From Lentinula raphanica (taxonomy: Eukaryota > Basidiomycota > Agaricomycetes > Agaricales > Omphalotaceae): DNA of 64,000 nucleotides. Positions 1 through 11,400 of the stretch are shown here, piece by piece (position 1 is the stretch's first letter; every line of letters starts with the position of its first letter). The DNA is taken from the NCBI GenBank assembly GCA_027919835.1, contig JANVFP010000017.1, positions 496,001 through 560,000 of the forward strand. Direction: 5' to 3'. The notes below the pieces were generated by a model. It was given only the letters and a program-made list of their open reading frames with translations. It did not search any database and was not told the origin of the DNA. The position numbers and the translations under genes were made by a program.

Positions 1-1
1 C

Positions 2-184
2 GGGCTTTGCAAACGTCTCCTAGAAATCCTTAGACAGTCGACGAACTCCACGGAAGCCAGAGAGTCAGCGTTGAAGAAGGAGAAGGAGTCGTTGTCGAAG
101 GAAACCCTCCCCGATGATCGTGTCAAAACATCGGAGAGCGTCTTGGTTGGGCGTCGTTCACCAACGATGAACATAACCTTGTAA
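2..184 (+). CDS. C-terminal fragment of an unrecognised protein at the window edge
   Basis: An open frame runs in from the left edge and stops at TAA 182-184, giving about 60 residues rich in Lys, Glu and Ser (it contains RESALKKEKESLSKE and ends SPTMNITL). The charged, helix-like composition suggests the tail of a coiled-coil protein of the kind found elsewhere in this window, but it is too short to name. Its start lies outside the window and it could be a chance frame. Confidence 0.3.
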   Translation, partial: GLCKRLLEILRQSTNSTEARESALKKEKESLSKETLPDDRVKTSESVLVGRRSPTMNITL

Positions 185-753
185 AAGGTCTCGACCACTT
201 TGTATTCGAGCGCTCCTAACTAACCAACTTTGACTGGAAACTCGATTTAGGGGGTAAACACTGCCCAGAAGACGTGGTCAAGTTCACATTCCCAGCCACA
301 GCTTGACGCAGCATCGACGACGAAGGAGTCCGTTGGTACTTGCCATGACGTTCTTCGATGGTCCTGCGTACAAAATACTTTTTGCATTGATCCTCTTTCC
401 TCTTCTATATTTCACATTTTGTTCTCGCCATTCATACTTTTCTACATTCCGTGTTCACATTAGTTTTCTCAGAAGTTCGTACCATCCTCATCTAGATATC
501 TTCAGTCGAATAGCATCACCTGTTCGCATCCGAGTCTGGTCGAAATTATTTTGTTAGCTCTTTCTGAATCTGTTCTTACACCCTGCGAGTATACCGTCTC
601 GGTCTTGGTATGAGCAAGAGAGATCATTGTCTATGCACACTTGAATTCCTACACCCTGATCATACTGTCTCGGTCTCGGGATGAGCAGAGCTCGTTATCT
701 ATACTGTTACATGAGTCGAAGATGATGATTCACTCAGGTACACCTTCTCTGAA
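185..753. other. Gene-poor stretch with an imperfect direct repeat
   Basis: No recognisable coding sequence. Around 570-712 a segment of about 65-70 bp is imperfectly duplicated: both copies contain ACACCCTG, then a TCTCGGTCT-type motif, then ATGAGCA. An open frame at 303-557 has no recognisable domain and looks like chance. Confidence 0.4.
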
Positions 754-1894
754 TCAATTCGATGGGAAAGGGATACTATGCAGGTCATCCGCCACCCGGT
801 CAAACCACCTCCTCAACTCGGAAGCGCAGCACGGCTTTATAGCATCTGCTCCGTCCCAGATATGCGTTTTGAGCCTGTGCATCGCTTCCTCGTATATTTC
901 CCACAGCCCCTTCTGGCCATTTGTGTTCCTACCCTTGACCAAACGATAGAACGGACCCACCGGTGAGTCGATTCGTGTCAGTAGATACGGATGAATATTC
1001 TCTTTCCAGGTATTGCACTTTGAGTCATGGTCGCTGAGAATTGCCTGACTCGCGGTGATTGTAGTAGAAAGCCAATTCTCCTGATATTCACTCTGTCGGA
1101 ACATGATTAGATACGTTTTTTGTCTGATATGATTTGCATTCAGAAATTCTACTCACCCACTTTGCACGAAGCTTAATAGAAAATCCCAGAGCCTTTAATT
1201 TTTCGGGATCCACATTGACGACATATGGCGCTACGACAGCAAGGAGAGGGCCGTGATTATGCCTGCCCGCCAATGCTAGGATTTCAGAAGGGTGATCTTT
1301 GACATATTTCCTGGGTAACAAATTCAGATGCAATTTCTAAATGAGAAGCAGTGACACCTACTGGAGATGAAGAAGACTGATTGCGATTGCTGTATTGATT
1401 GCATATTTATCGGCAGCGTCGAAGAATTTCGAGAGTTTGTCAAACGGCAGAGCGCCGATATCAAGGATCGCGAGGTGTGGGTAGAAAAAAGTGAACAGTA
1501 TTTTGAGAGTCTCGGATTCTTCAGTCAGCTCTACAACTTCATCAGAATTGCAACTCATGGGCGGAAATCCTCCATCTGATATAAATTCTAGTCGCCATTT
1601 GTCGGTTCGGAACAGGACACCATCAGAAGAACGGAAGGATACGTCCCCAGTCGTGACTCCATTTCGGTTCAGTATCACGACCAAGAAATGAGGAAAAAAA
1701 CACACATGGATCGCAGAAATTTTCTTTAGAAGAGTTCGACATCGACTCCGATAGCTCCTAGTAGTAATGATAAGGGATACGCCCTGCTGGAATATGTAGA
1801 GAGTCAGACAAAGGCTGAATGGAATGGAGAGAAAAAGCAGTCTGACCGTTGACAATTTCGAGCTTTCGATTGAACGGCTTTGAAGCTCAAGCAC
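754..1894 (-). CDS. BTB/POZ domain protein
   Basis: Fungal BTB/POZ-domain protein; such domains mediate dimerisation and often act as Cullin-3 adaptors, and the cellular role here is unknown. The first exon carries the BTB signature: a GDVSFRSSDGVLF core, then GFPP, then ETLKILFTFFYP and PFDKLSKFFDAADKYAI. A 51-bp intron (1311-1361) joins it in frame to an exon (1157-1310) with the family-typical HPSEILALAGRHNH segment. A 64-bp GTGAGT...CAG intron (1093-1156) leads to the last exon, which contains WLSTTITASQAIL and stops at 754. The N-terminus is unsure: the open frame begins at 1894, but the residues before GDVSF do not look like the family and a further intron is likely. No frame break is seen in the domain. 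Confidence 0.78.
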
Positions 1895-2345
1895 GAAGGG
1901 AGGAGTAACTGGAAGGGAAGGACAGTGGCAAAATAAGCGCTTGATCAGTTAGCGCTTAGCGCCCGTATGATTGTATGATCGTATGATGTACCGTAAGATA
2001 TGCGTTCCAGCTTCTTCGTCTGGTCATCACTTCTCCTTTAAAAGCAGTATCGATGAAGGTTCTCATAAGAGCATCGTATCCCAGTATGGGATATATCTTC
2101 CTCCGGGTAGCTACTGCATAATCACGTGACCGCGTTATCGACAAGTTACTATTAGCGCTCTATAACTTATCTGTTCCTTCCACTATGACTATGTAATCGA
2201 CGTGTCACAGTACTTCATTGTTCTAGCGCTTACTAGACATTTCAGGCGTTCCCGAAAGGGCGAAGGTCTACCCTAAGTCTACCTTGTTCTCAACTTCTCC
2301 TCTTTGTTCCATGAAACTAAGACCTTCTCCAGTGGACGTACTATG
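1895..2345. other. Intergenic region between divergent genes
   Basis: Lies between the BTB gene (minus) and the coiled-coil gene (plus). No coding exon is recognised. The short motif AGCGCTTA recurs (near 1934, 1950 and 2223). It probably holds both promoters. Confidence 0.4.
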
Positions 2346-2353
2346 TATAAAAG
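2346..2353 (+). promoter_or_regulatory. TATA box of the coiled-coil gene
   Basis: TATAAAAG lies about 40 bp upstream of the ATG at 2392, a plausible core promoter for the following gene. Confidence 0.5.
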
Positions 2354-2391
2354 GGCAGCGGTTAGTCTTCCTTCCTCCATTCCGAACTACC

Positions 2392-4195
2392 ATGAAGCGA
2401 AGCCACTCAAATTCAGTCATGTCAGAAGCAGAAGGAGAGAGACCCTCGGTGAATGTTGTTGCTCTCTCGCGAGATAAAGAATGCTAACGAAACGATAGAA
2501 GCTCAAGGTCGTCTATCAAGGCTCTTTGGAGAGCCAGAGAAGGATCGCGCAGCTCGAAGAGGAGGTCGAAGCCCTTCATCAAACAGCGGAACGTCAAGAT
2601 GCAGCGATGAAGGAAGCTCAGTCGTCTTTGGAGATGAAGCAGAAAGAACTTGATGAATGCATTGTAGAAGTAATGGTGCGTTGAACATTCGATAGGATAA
2701 GTCCTTCCTGGTCTCTCAATCTCCCTCAATAGAATTGGGTTCCTATTGCCATAACTGAAGCTCACCGAAATCACCTCGCTGCATACCGCCGACTCCGTCG
2801 AACGAGGCTTCAACTTATGGACTGTCAGCTGAAACTGAACGTACCAATATCATTAGACTTCTCAGATGAACCTAGCGAAGATGACCCTACCGAGCTAGAC
2901 AGCACCGAAATCAATGATATCAGCTACGTGATGGCTCGTGAGCTGCTTAGAACCAAGGTCTTTACTTCCGGCTTTCCTTCAAACCATTGCTCTTATTTTG
3001 CATTTCCAGGAATATTACACACAAAAAGTAGCGTCACTCGAGGAACGGATAGCTTCGTTAGAGGCTCAACTCGATGGAGTAGATGCAGACCATGCTCGTG
3101 ACCGCGCAGACTCACTGTCTAGGGAGCTGTCCTCTGCCGAGACTGACGATCAGAAGGCAAAGGAAAAACCCCAGAACAAAATCCCAGAAATCTTGGATTA
3201 TGGTACGATCGCAATGCGTACAGCAGGAGTGAGTGTTTCGTTGTACCTTTTCGTCATCGGGAGTGACTCAAGTATCATTTTTTGGCCACATGTAGCATGA
3301 AGATGAGACTCTTGTTAGGGATGATTACTCAAAGCCCGGCAGTGAGACGGTACGCTTAGTGGTTCATCGGTTCCTTTGTCTCCCATATCTGACTTCATCA
3401 TTGTGATTCTAGGAAGATATCGGTGATGGTTCTGAGTCTGTGTCGGAAGTTGTGGTATGACTATTCAGTAATTTTCACGAATCAAAATCTGAACAGAATC
3501 TGTTTCGATGTATCATCTAGGTCAATTCTAGCGGACGAGAGGCTTCTGTTCTCTCTACTTCGGTAAACGAGGTTTGTCTATGAACACCTACTTATTTCTC
3601 TCAGCTTTGACAAGATATTCAGAATCTGGTGCCTGTAAATAGCCTTCTTGAATATCCCCAGGATGCTGAAGGCGTACAGTGGTTCAAAGACGCTTTCGAA
3701 TTTCTCAATGTCGAACTCGGCGTTCCTTATACAGCATTTGTCAAACTCTATATTGAATTTGAACGTGTCAGTGGATGGCAAACCAGTAGGATCGGACTGC
3801 CCAAATTTAATCGCCCTAACGAACTCAATGACTGGATCTCTTATGGGAGATACAGCAAGAAGAAGATTGCCATTGCTCCACAGATGGTCGAAGACTTCAA
3901 GGTCAGGTTCATGGGCTGGTGGGCATCTCTACAACCAAAGTGGCGTCGTGTAGCAGGGGGAAACGGCCTGTTTCCTGTCTCCGATTCCGTAGATGACTGG
4001 AAGTCGTTGGACTATTCCGGCAAGAACGGGTGGCTCAGCTTGTTGGCCGGTATCAGATGGTGGGGGGAGAGTCTTACGCAGATCGAAGAGCCTGAACGCA
4101 GCAAGCGCATCGATGAATGGCTAGCCGCGATTGATGAAATGTCCAGTATGCTCCATGGCTTGATCTCGTTCAAGCGTAGATCACTGAGGCTGTAA
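2392..4195 (+). CDS. Coiled-coil protein with WWxxLQPxW C-terminal domain, transposon-associated family
   Basis: Eight exons join without a frame break: 2392-2448, 2499-2675, 2733-2957, 3010-3228, 3296-3349, 3413-3454, 3521-3571 and 3623-4195 (465 aa). Every exon is a multiple of three, so all seven introns (50-67 bp) are phase 0; a CTAAC branch site is visible in the first. Residues about 20-75 and 155-190 form coiled coils (for example RRIAQLEEEVEALH and VASLEERIASLEAQLD), separated by an acidic stretch. The last exon encodes a compact domain: an aromatic segment, GLPKFNRPNELNDWIS, then MGWWASLQPKWRR and GWLSLLAGIRWWGE. I recognise this as an uncharacterised Agaricomycete family often found near KDZ-type transposons; that is recollection, not a search. 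The Ulp1 gene starts about 370 bp downstream. It looks intact. Confidence 0.72.
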
Positions 4196-4562
4196 AGTGC
4201 TTGGGCTTGTATACTAATGATCGAATCTGGGTACCGATAGACAACTGCTTTGCAGTAATCCGAGTTGCTTTCACAACATGGGACTCTCTGTCGATGTCTG
4301 AGAAAGTTTTCATGCAGAGCATCCATAACCAAGTCATAATTCACTGATAAGCATAAATCAGCATAAATCCCTCCCAAAAACGCCCTTGAACAACCTGTTA
4401 CACCCACGCAATTCACCTTGATTCGCTCAGATACATGGCACACAATTACCAAAGTCCGTGTTGATTGTACTACCAGCTTGCTCATACTTGATCATAGCCC
4501 GCTTTGATTTACAGCCTACGACATCACTCTCATATCGACTCAAAAGATCTATACACCGACAG

Positions 4563-5988
4563 GTGCCTTGGATACTCAGCTCAAAACCCTTGCTGACAGT
4601 GTCAAGGGTTGGTTTCTACAGTCCCAATTACCTCTACCTTCAATGATGGCAGAGTCCGACGCATGTGTATCCGACCTCAGCTTGTGGACAGAAAACCTGT
4701 CTGGAGCTTCGCGCCGAAAAACGCAGCAACTTTGGCAGAATTTAACGTCGGGAGAGATCGAGTTGTATGTCGTGGCAGTCAACGAGAGACAGCTATTTCA
4801 CAACCTAGACACTATTCGGAAATCGCTTTCACTCCAGTTCCAAGAAATCATAAGCTTATGTGACGACTTTCCTTCTTTGGCTGCTGCAGTCACCGAGGAG
4901 CATCGATTATTTCGGCGGGCTAGTCTTGCGTTTCTGGCAATGATACAGGGATACGAGAGAACACTGAACTCTTGGAGACAGACCCATGCCCACTTAGCAA
5001 GTGTACTGCTAAAACAAGTCTGTTCTTTCACCTTCGACTTGACATGTGCGATGCATTGATTCATTCTTCCCTCAGAGAATCTCATCACTCAAACAGCAGA
5101 ATGCACAGTATCGGATTGCTCGAACTAATTGGAATGACGAATACATGCTCTTCCATGAAGATCTGGACGTGATGTCTTCCATGACGTGGATAAATTCCAG
5201 TATCATCAATGCCTTCATTTCGAGACTCAATGTGAAGTTCTCCTGCCCAGCTTACGATCGTCATGTCTCGTTCTTCGACACAGATTTTACATTCCTCTAC
5301 ATCCTTCCAGGCAATAAATCCCCCGATACTCTGAAAAATCGTGAAGGGTCCATAAAACACAAACCGTTGAAGGTGAGTAGTAGGGAAAACTTCAAACAAA
5401 TAACGTATGAGATTTTCGTAGGCCCTCGCGAATCGATTCAACGGTGGGAAGGTTACACTAATCTTTCCGCTGAATGTGAACGCTTCGCACTGGTCCGTTG
5501 GCGCAATATGCGGCGTGTCATCCACGATGACATTCTATGATTCATTGGAAGGATTCTCCAGCCAATCGACTTACCAGATTGCATACGAGGTGAGCTTTCT
5601 GGTGATCATCTAAAATTGTGACGAGGCTAACTGTCACGCGTAGAACATGAAGAAGGTCTGGAATGTAATTGCAGAAGCGTGGTCCGAAGATTCAGGTGTC
5701 CAAAATAAGGAATGGACGTTCAAAATTGCCTCGCAGGTGTGTCATGTCTTAAGGTTGTAGTTTGGCCTGTCTTCGGTACAACAATTGAACATATCAATTG
5801 TTCTTCAGATCCCTCAGCAAGCCAACAGCTCGGACTGCGGAGTATTTGCATCCATGTACATGCTTCATTTAGGATATGGACCGGACATCAACCATCTCCA
5901 CGTACCGACTTCGTATCGACTGCCTGCTCGCTCACAAAACATGGCAGGGTGGCGTTTATGTCTATTCGAAGAGCTTGAGCTTTGTTGA
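4563..5988 (+). CDS. Ulp1/C48 SUMO-type cysteine protease, KDZ-element type
   Basis: Deubiquitinase/deSUMOylase-fold cysteine protease (peptidase C48). Exons about 4563-5002, 5076-5372, 5422-5589, 5644-5736 and 5809-5988 join in frame, all with phase-0 introns. The N-terminal half is helical with an LPLP motif and a coiled-coil stretch. The catalytic domain shows the substrate-binding MTWINSSIINAFISRL, the catalytic His in NASHWSV, the Asp in TFYDSLEG, and the Gln/Cys pair in IPQQANSSDCGVF, so the full active-site set is present. Architecture and sequence resemble the Ulp1 proteases carried by fungal Kyakuja-Dileera-Zisupton (KDZ) DNA transposons, but no KDZ transposase is recognisable in this window. 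The first exon or start codon upstream of 4563 is not resolved: an AG acceptor sits at 4561-4562. Confidence 0.8.
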
Positions 5989-6385
5989 AGTAGTATACAC
6001 AGGAGTAAATGCGCTTAGAAAACATGGTATTATTTGAGTATCGGGTGCACAGTGAGCATGATAGAACATTCAGAAGCCAGCGAAATAAATAGTGAGTGCC
6101 TAATATACGTGCATTGAGTGTTTTCAACCAAAAAGAAACATGGTATTCAGGAACCTTGAAAGTGAACCTTGCCAACGCGAAGACAGGTAGATTCTATATA
6201 TATGAGGCACGTCTGCAATAGTGACTGCTCCACAACATATGGCCTACTCAGATAAGGTAGAGATTGAGCGGTTGAAGTATAAAAATGTAGATCTCGAAGA
6301 CCGAAAGGGGATGGGGCGAATGATTCGTCAGACTTCCTACGACCATGACGTCCAAGATCCGTCCATTTCGAAGTCGAGGCTCTCT
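5989..6385. other. Intergenic, no gene seen
   Basis: Short open frames only, none with recognisable domains. It separates the Ulp1 gene (plus) from the decayed glycosyltransferase (minus). Confidence 0.4.
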
Positions 6386-7297
6386 TGACGCCTACACATC
6401 GCATCCCGACCATCCGCAGACAATCTCCAACGCCAGGTCATACACATAAGACCGACTCCAAGTCCAACATTCACCCAATCGTGCTTTTCAACTCTTCCCT
6501 GTACGCGCAATGCGTCTCAGGTGCGCATCCCCATCCGGCGCACCAGGTATGGCAGGAATCTTGGCGCCGGGTGGGAAGAGAGGCGCACCGGTTGCAGGAT
6601 CTGTCCCTTACTGTAGACCTCCTCGACGACTTCTGCAGGTATACCGGAAAGATGCTGTAGGTCTCTTCGTATGAAGCAGGAGGAGGGATGAAATGCAGCC
6701 AGGGTTCGATCCATTCGGAGAAGAATTCCTCGTAGACCGTGCTTTTTAGAGGTACCGAGTCAGAAGGGAGGAAGGACATGAATTGACCAGAGTACGACAT
6801 GCCGTCAAGACCGAGGAGATACTTATATTGCCAGTGGCCGCCTCGAGAAGAGGCGTGAGTTATCCGACAGTTACGGTCAAGCCCGATCGATACACACCTA
6901 GATAAACACTACCGGAGAATCTGTGCTCTGCCACGAGGTTCTCCAAACCACCAGGATATTGATCCGCATTGGATGCTTTGACGAACGCGGCGTCCATCAA
7001 CACTTTGATCAGTGTTGCAGGAGGGATCTTGTGGGCGGTGAAGGGAACGCCATTGGCATTGCCTGACTCAGGAGTTGATGATGATGATGAGGAGGAGTTA
7101 GCCAGAAGAGAAATCGTGTTGGGTATCCAAGGATTGTCCGACGACGCTGGTAAAGAGCGGCGAAGCTTGGAGGAGAATTGCCGCCACCGGTCGTAGCTCC
7201 TTGCCAGAAAATTATGTTCCGTTTGCTTTCTTTGCGAATTTCCTGTTTTTGGGTGGATTGGCGGTGTTGGTGTTGTGTCCATCGTAGACTGGGTCAA
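6386..7297 (-). pseudogene. CAP10-type (GT90) glycosyltransferase pseudogene, C-terminal part
   Basis: Relic of a CAP10-domain glycosyltransferase (GT90; the family includes enzymes that add xylose to capsule or cell-wall glycans). The upstream exon ends in LIKVLMDAAFVKAS...VAEHRFSGSVYL. A GTGTGT...GAG intron (about 6848-6901) leads to HWQYKYLLGLDGMSYSGQF, SDSVPLKSTVYEEFF and WIEPWLHFIPP, the family hallmark block for nucleotide-sugar binding. After YSIF the frame shifts to GIPAEVVEEVYSKGQ and again to DGDAHLRRIARTGKS, followed by TGA (6490-6488) where the family has Trp, then a readable tail with SYVYDLALE. Two frameshifts plus a nonsense codon make a functional product unlikely. The N-terminal catalytic half is not recognisable upstream. 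Confidence 0.7.
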
Positions 7298-8412
7298 TCA
7301 CTGAATGAAAGCTTGAGCATCAGCTCTCGGTTCAGAGCAGACAGTGGATTCATACGTACTCATGTCGCGGACATCTACACCATCTTCACCATTGGCTCTC
7401 AAGTCGGTCTCATCCCCCCATGCCACTTCATCACGATCAGTCGGTTGCATCTCGTCCCAGCCATATGTATCGGCATCAGTAGAACCGTATTACCAATAGA
7501 AGGTATCTACGTGGTAGATGTTAACCAGGAACAATGAGACCCAACGAGATTGAAGGCTGACGTTAATATTAAATCCTGTTGCTCTGGCACGGCTCAGAAC
7601 GGAAAAGAGATCCCCAGAGTTACGCCAGTAACTGAAGAAGTGACCTTGTGTGTAGTAGATGGGGTTCATCACAAAAGTTGATGTCACTGAAGGAAGAAGG
7701 TACACTGTTTCGAACGCGAACGAGATCGATGGAGGAAACGCGAGCAACCTCGGCTATACGTCAGCGCATTTCAGGACCTCCGCCCAATGCCCATCCATTC
7801 CTGTCTAAGCCTGAGCCAGGCGCAAAGGATCTTCGTCGTCATCTGAATAGTCTCCAAGTTTTTTTTGCCTCGTATAGCACAGAACGGTGCCAAGTTGGGC
7901 ATTAGAGTATCGTATTCGTCCACGAGCACATCAGATTTGTCCAGGATGTGTTGAGGATGCTAGCGCTGGAGGATGTAGTGAAGAAGGCTCTGAAATGGTG
8001 CAGATGGTTGGAGGTGACCCAGCACGCAAGCCGACCTGAAAGATAGCGATAGTAGTGCAAGCAAGCAGCGTCCACATGAGCAGTGTCGACGCCATCTTCG
8101 TTGTGAGAAACGGAACGATGTTGGTTGTAAGAAACCTATGGTGTGTCACTAGGAGTACGACTGAGCATAAGCCGTCATGGTGGTAAATTAGAAAGAACGT
8201 AAAACCGTCAGGTGATCGTAAGAGCCTGAGTCAGAAAGAGCTCAATGTCAATGATAGCGTGGAGAAAGCTGCCAAGCATGACTACTGGAGGATACGTTGG
8301 AGTGCCCGCTTCAAAGAATCCCAGAAACAAATCTACTATACAAATTTCGCATGAAGGTATGACGTCCAGCAAACTACAGTAAGTATTGTCCATGGTAGGG
8401 GCGAGCTCTACG
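7298..8412. other. No confident gene; possible signal-anchor frame
   Basis: On the minus strand, 7931-8149 includes a hydrophobic start (MASTLLMWTLLACTTIAIF) that could be a signal anchor, conceivably the N-terminus of the decayed GT90 gene, which is expected to be a type II membrane protein. I could not connect it by splice sites. A frame at 7490-7747 is unrecognised. Confidence 0.3.
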
Positions 8413-11400
8413 TTAGTCGTCTTTGTACCCTTCAAAATCTCGCAACACAAATCGGGTTTCGTCCAATCGTAATGCGGCTACTTGAGGGGGAGTGAGCTTG
8501 GTAAGGAAAAGAGGAGCATAGAAACTTTTGGGACGGCCAGCGGGAGCTGGCCAAGTAGTCTCTTTTTTGCCACAAATCCGCCTCATGGAAGCACGACCAA
8601 TTCGCTGAAACAGCACCTCCTCCACGCCAGTTGTGGTATCAATGAAGATGAAAAGCCTTGTAAAGTAAGGCACGCGCCACTTGAGATGTAGCACTTGTTT
8701 TGCAGCTGTCAGTGTAGTGGAACTGGATGGGTGGCTTTCGTCAAGGACCGTGATATCTTCTTCGTCCGACATGAATTCAACTCCAGCACGATCGAGGACG
8801 TGGAGAACCCATAGCCAGAAGCTCTCTCCATCCTCGTCCCCAAGGGCGTGGCATACATCGGCCATCGTAGCGGCAACTTTCCTTCGTACTCCAAATTTCT
8901 ATGTGGAAGAGTCAGGATAACTGGAAAATACTACTTGACAAACTTTGTACCTGGTGTCGAGAAAATGTATTTTTGGCGTTGTCAAGAGTAGTGGCGTATT
9001 CCTGCAACAATCGAGCGAGCGTTTGCTTCTTTGTTTCACCTGTCTTGGGGATCGAATGGGCGACGCTGAGGAGAATACGATATACTCTTTCCCTCGCGAC
9101 ATCGTGCCACTTTAACGGTGCGAATCTTTCAGGATCTGGTGAGGTTTCGGCAATGTCTTGACATTCATTGGCCAGATTGAGTATGAACATCTGATTCCAA
9201 TCGGACTCCTTTAATTCTCGAGCAGTCCTTCCACTAAGATCCAGGTAAGTGCAACGTAATCCAGGTCCGAGCTCCGGGTTATCGAGAAAACCCTGCAAAC
9301 GAGAAATATCTTTTTCTTCTATCCCTGGGCGTCTTGGAGCGTCAATGTTTCGTGGAACGTTGAGCATCTCTCGCAGTTGAGTCCGGACAAGTTGCTGCAT
9401 AACTGTTTGGTGAGTCTCAACATATAGATAAGGAGCACATACATTTGATTGGTTAGTCTGCGCTTCTTTTGTCCAATTTTTGCGCACTCCCTTGCGCGCG
9501 TATATATCTCGAGTTCAACCCGTTTTGCTTTCCACGTCCTGATCGGAGTAAACATCTTCATCACCACTGGACCCAGCATCGCTACGTTCAGCCTTTGGTT
9601 TCCGTTTTTTGTTCGACTACAACGAAAATTAGTGAATTGAATGTACAGCACCTGTTGCGGGACTCACTCACCTCCGATTGAACATCGTCATTACTATCGA
9701 CCTTTGGTTTTCTTTTCTTTCTTGTCTACAGGAGATATGCCATGAACCGCATGAGACTAGTTGTAAAGACGACCTTACACGCTGCATCTTCTTTTTGTCC
9801 AACTACATCAAATGGTCAGTTTGGGCGGGAAAACTTCGCAATCCATCAATGTACATAGGGTGATTCACGCTTGGGTTTCTGACCAATGAGATAGGAGGGG
9901 CCGGCTTCATCGGTTTCAGAGCCAGCTGCATATGCCGGATCTGTAGTATCCTGAAGATGTAAGGAGTCAGAGTTTGACAAGGTGAGATTCGAAACAAAGG
10001 TTACTTCAATCGATTCTCCCAATCCATACTTTCGAAGTGCCTTATGGGAAGCAGCCTCAACATTGACTCGAGAGAGAGTCCTTCTCGAACCTCTTATGGT
10101 CTCACTGAATAAACGCGCCACGGTCTCATCAGGTTCTGGGGATGGTTCCTTCGTTTGAGCCTAATTGCCAGTTGAATGTCAAATTTAGTAAACAACAATG
10201 TGGTGGCTCTAGATACTATGACCTTCAGTTTGTTGATTTCGGCTCTGTAATCGGAGATTCGCTTGTTTAGAGATTCAATGTTGTCTTTGAGTTTCTGTAT
10301 CTCTTTACTGGACTTCAGATCTGGTGGTTGGGAAGTCAAAGGTGTCGCCGGTATCTTTTCCTTGAGAGACTCAACTTCGGCTAAAAGTTGATCACGTTCT
10401 ATCTGGATTGCGGAGATATTCTGTGACCGATTGCTTTCTGTGAGGTTTTGAACAATTTTGGCCACGTAGAATACTCGACACACCGTGGTATGCCCTTTTC
10501 TCTGCAGGACATTGCTGAGTAAAAAATTGCGGCAAGTTAGATCTCATACTCACCAGGTCATCAAGCTGCTCTTGAAGCGCAGCAACCTTTTTCTCCTGTT
10601 CACCCAGCGCCTTCTTGGTGGCTTCCAAGCGAGACTTTTGGTGGGTTGTGTAAAATTTCATCATGTTCGAGCAACGAAGAGCTCGATGACAACTCACCCG
10701 TTTTACCCATTCACCTCCAACTTGTTCTTCCAAGATTTTCTTCTGAGTTTCTAGTTCCTTGATTTGGCTTGAAGCCTCTCCTGCCGAATTTTCGAGATCC
10801 TTGATCCTCTTTTTCTGGAGCTCCACTTCTTTCCGAAGACTCTGATCCTGGTTGAGTATAAAGAAAGTCATACTTGAGAAAGTCACCTTGAGCTCCTCGT
10901 GCTTAGTTTTGCTTTCAGATACTATTCGAGACCGTTGTTCCTTCAAAAAATATAATTATTAGCTCGATATCAGCTCTGATAGAAACGCAAACACCTGTAG
11001 TGCAACGGTGTGTTTGGAGACCAGTTCCGCCTGTTGTTTCTTCAATAGAAGTTAGCCACCCGGCATGGACAACATCATAATCAAAGCCATACAATCTGGT
11101 TCTCCAAATCAGTCTTGGCTTGTGCTAACTGCTGCTCAAGGTCTTTAGCCTCATCTTCATGTCTGCGTGCTATAGTTGCTTTGGCCTCAATGTTGTCATT
11201 GATAGTTGTCTGCCGATAGAGTTAATCCACTTTAGGATACGGATGAGGTAAGTCTCTAACCTTCAATCTCTGAACCTCATCACGAAGAGTGTTAATGGTT
11301 TCTGTGTCCTTTTGATGTCGTTCCTAATTGGTGCTCAATTGAGGTCATCAGAAATACTCTCGGCATTTCGGGAACAAACGTTTCTAGATGTCTCTAGCTT

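Noticed and set aside
1311..1361. In-frame stops in the BTB gene as evidence of a pseudogene
   Set aside because: They fall inside a 51-bp GT-AG intron whose removal restores the family-typical sequence.
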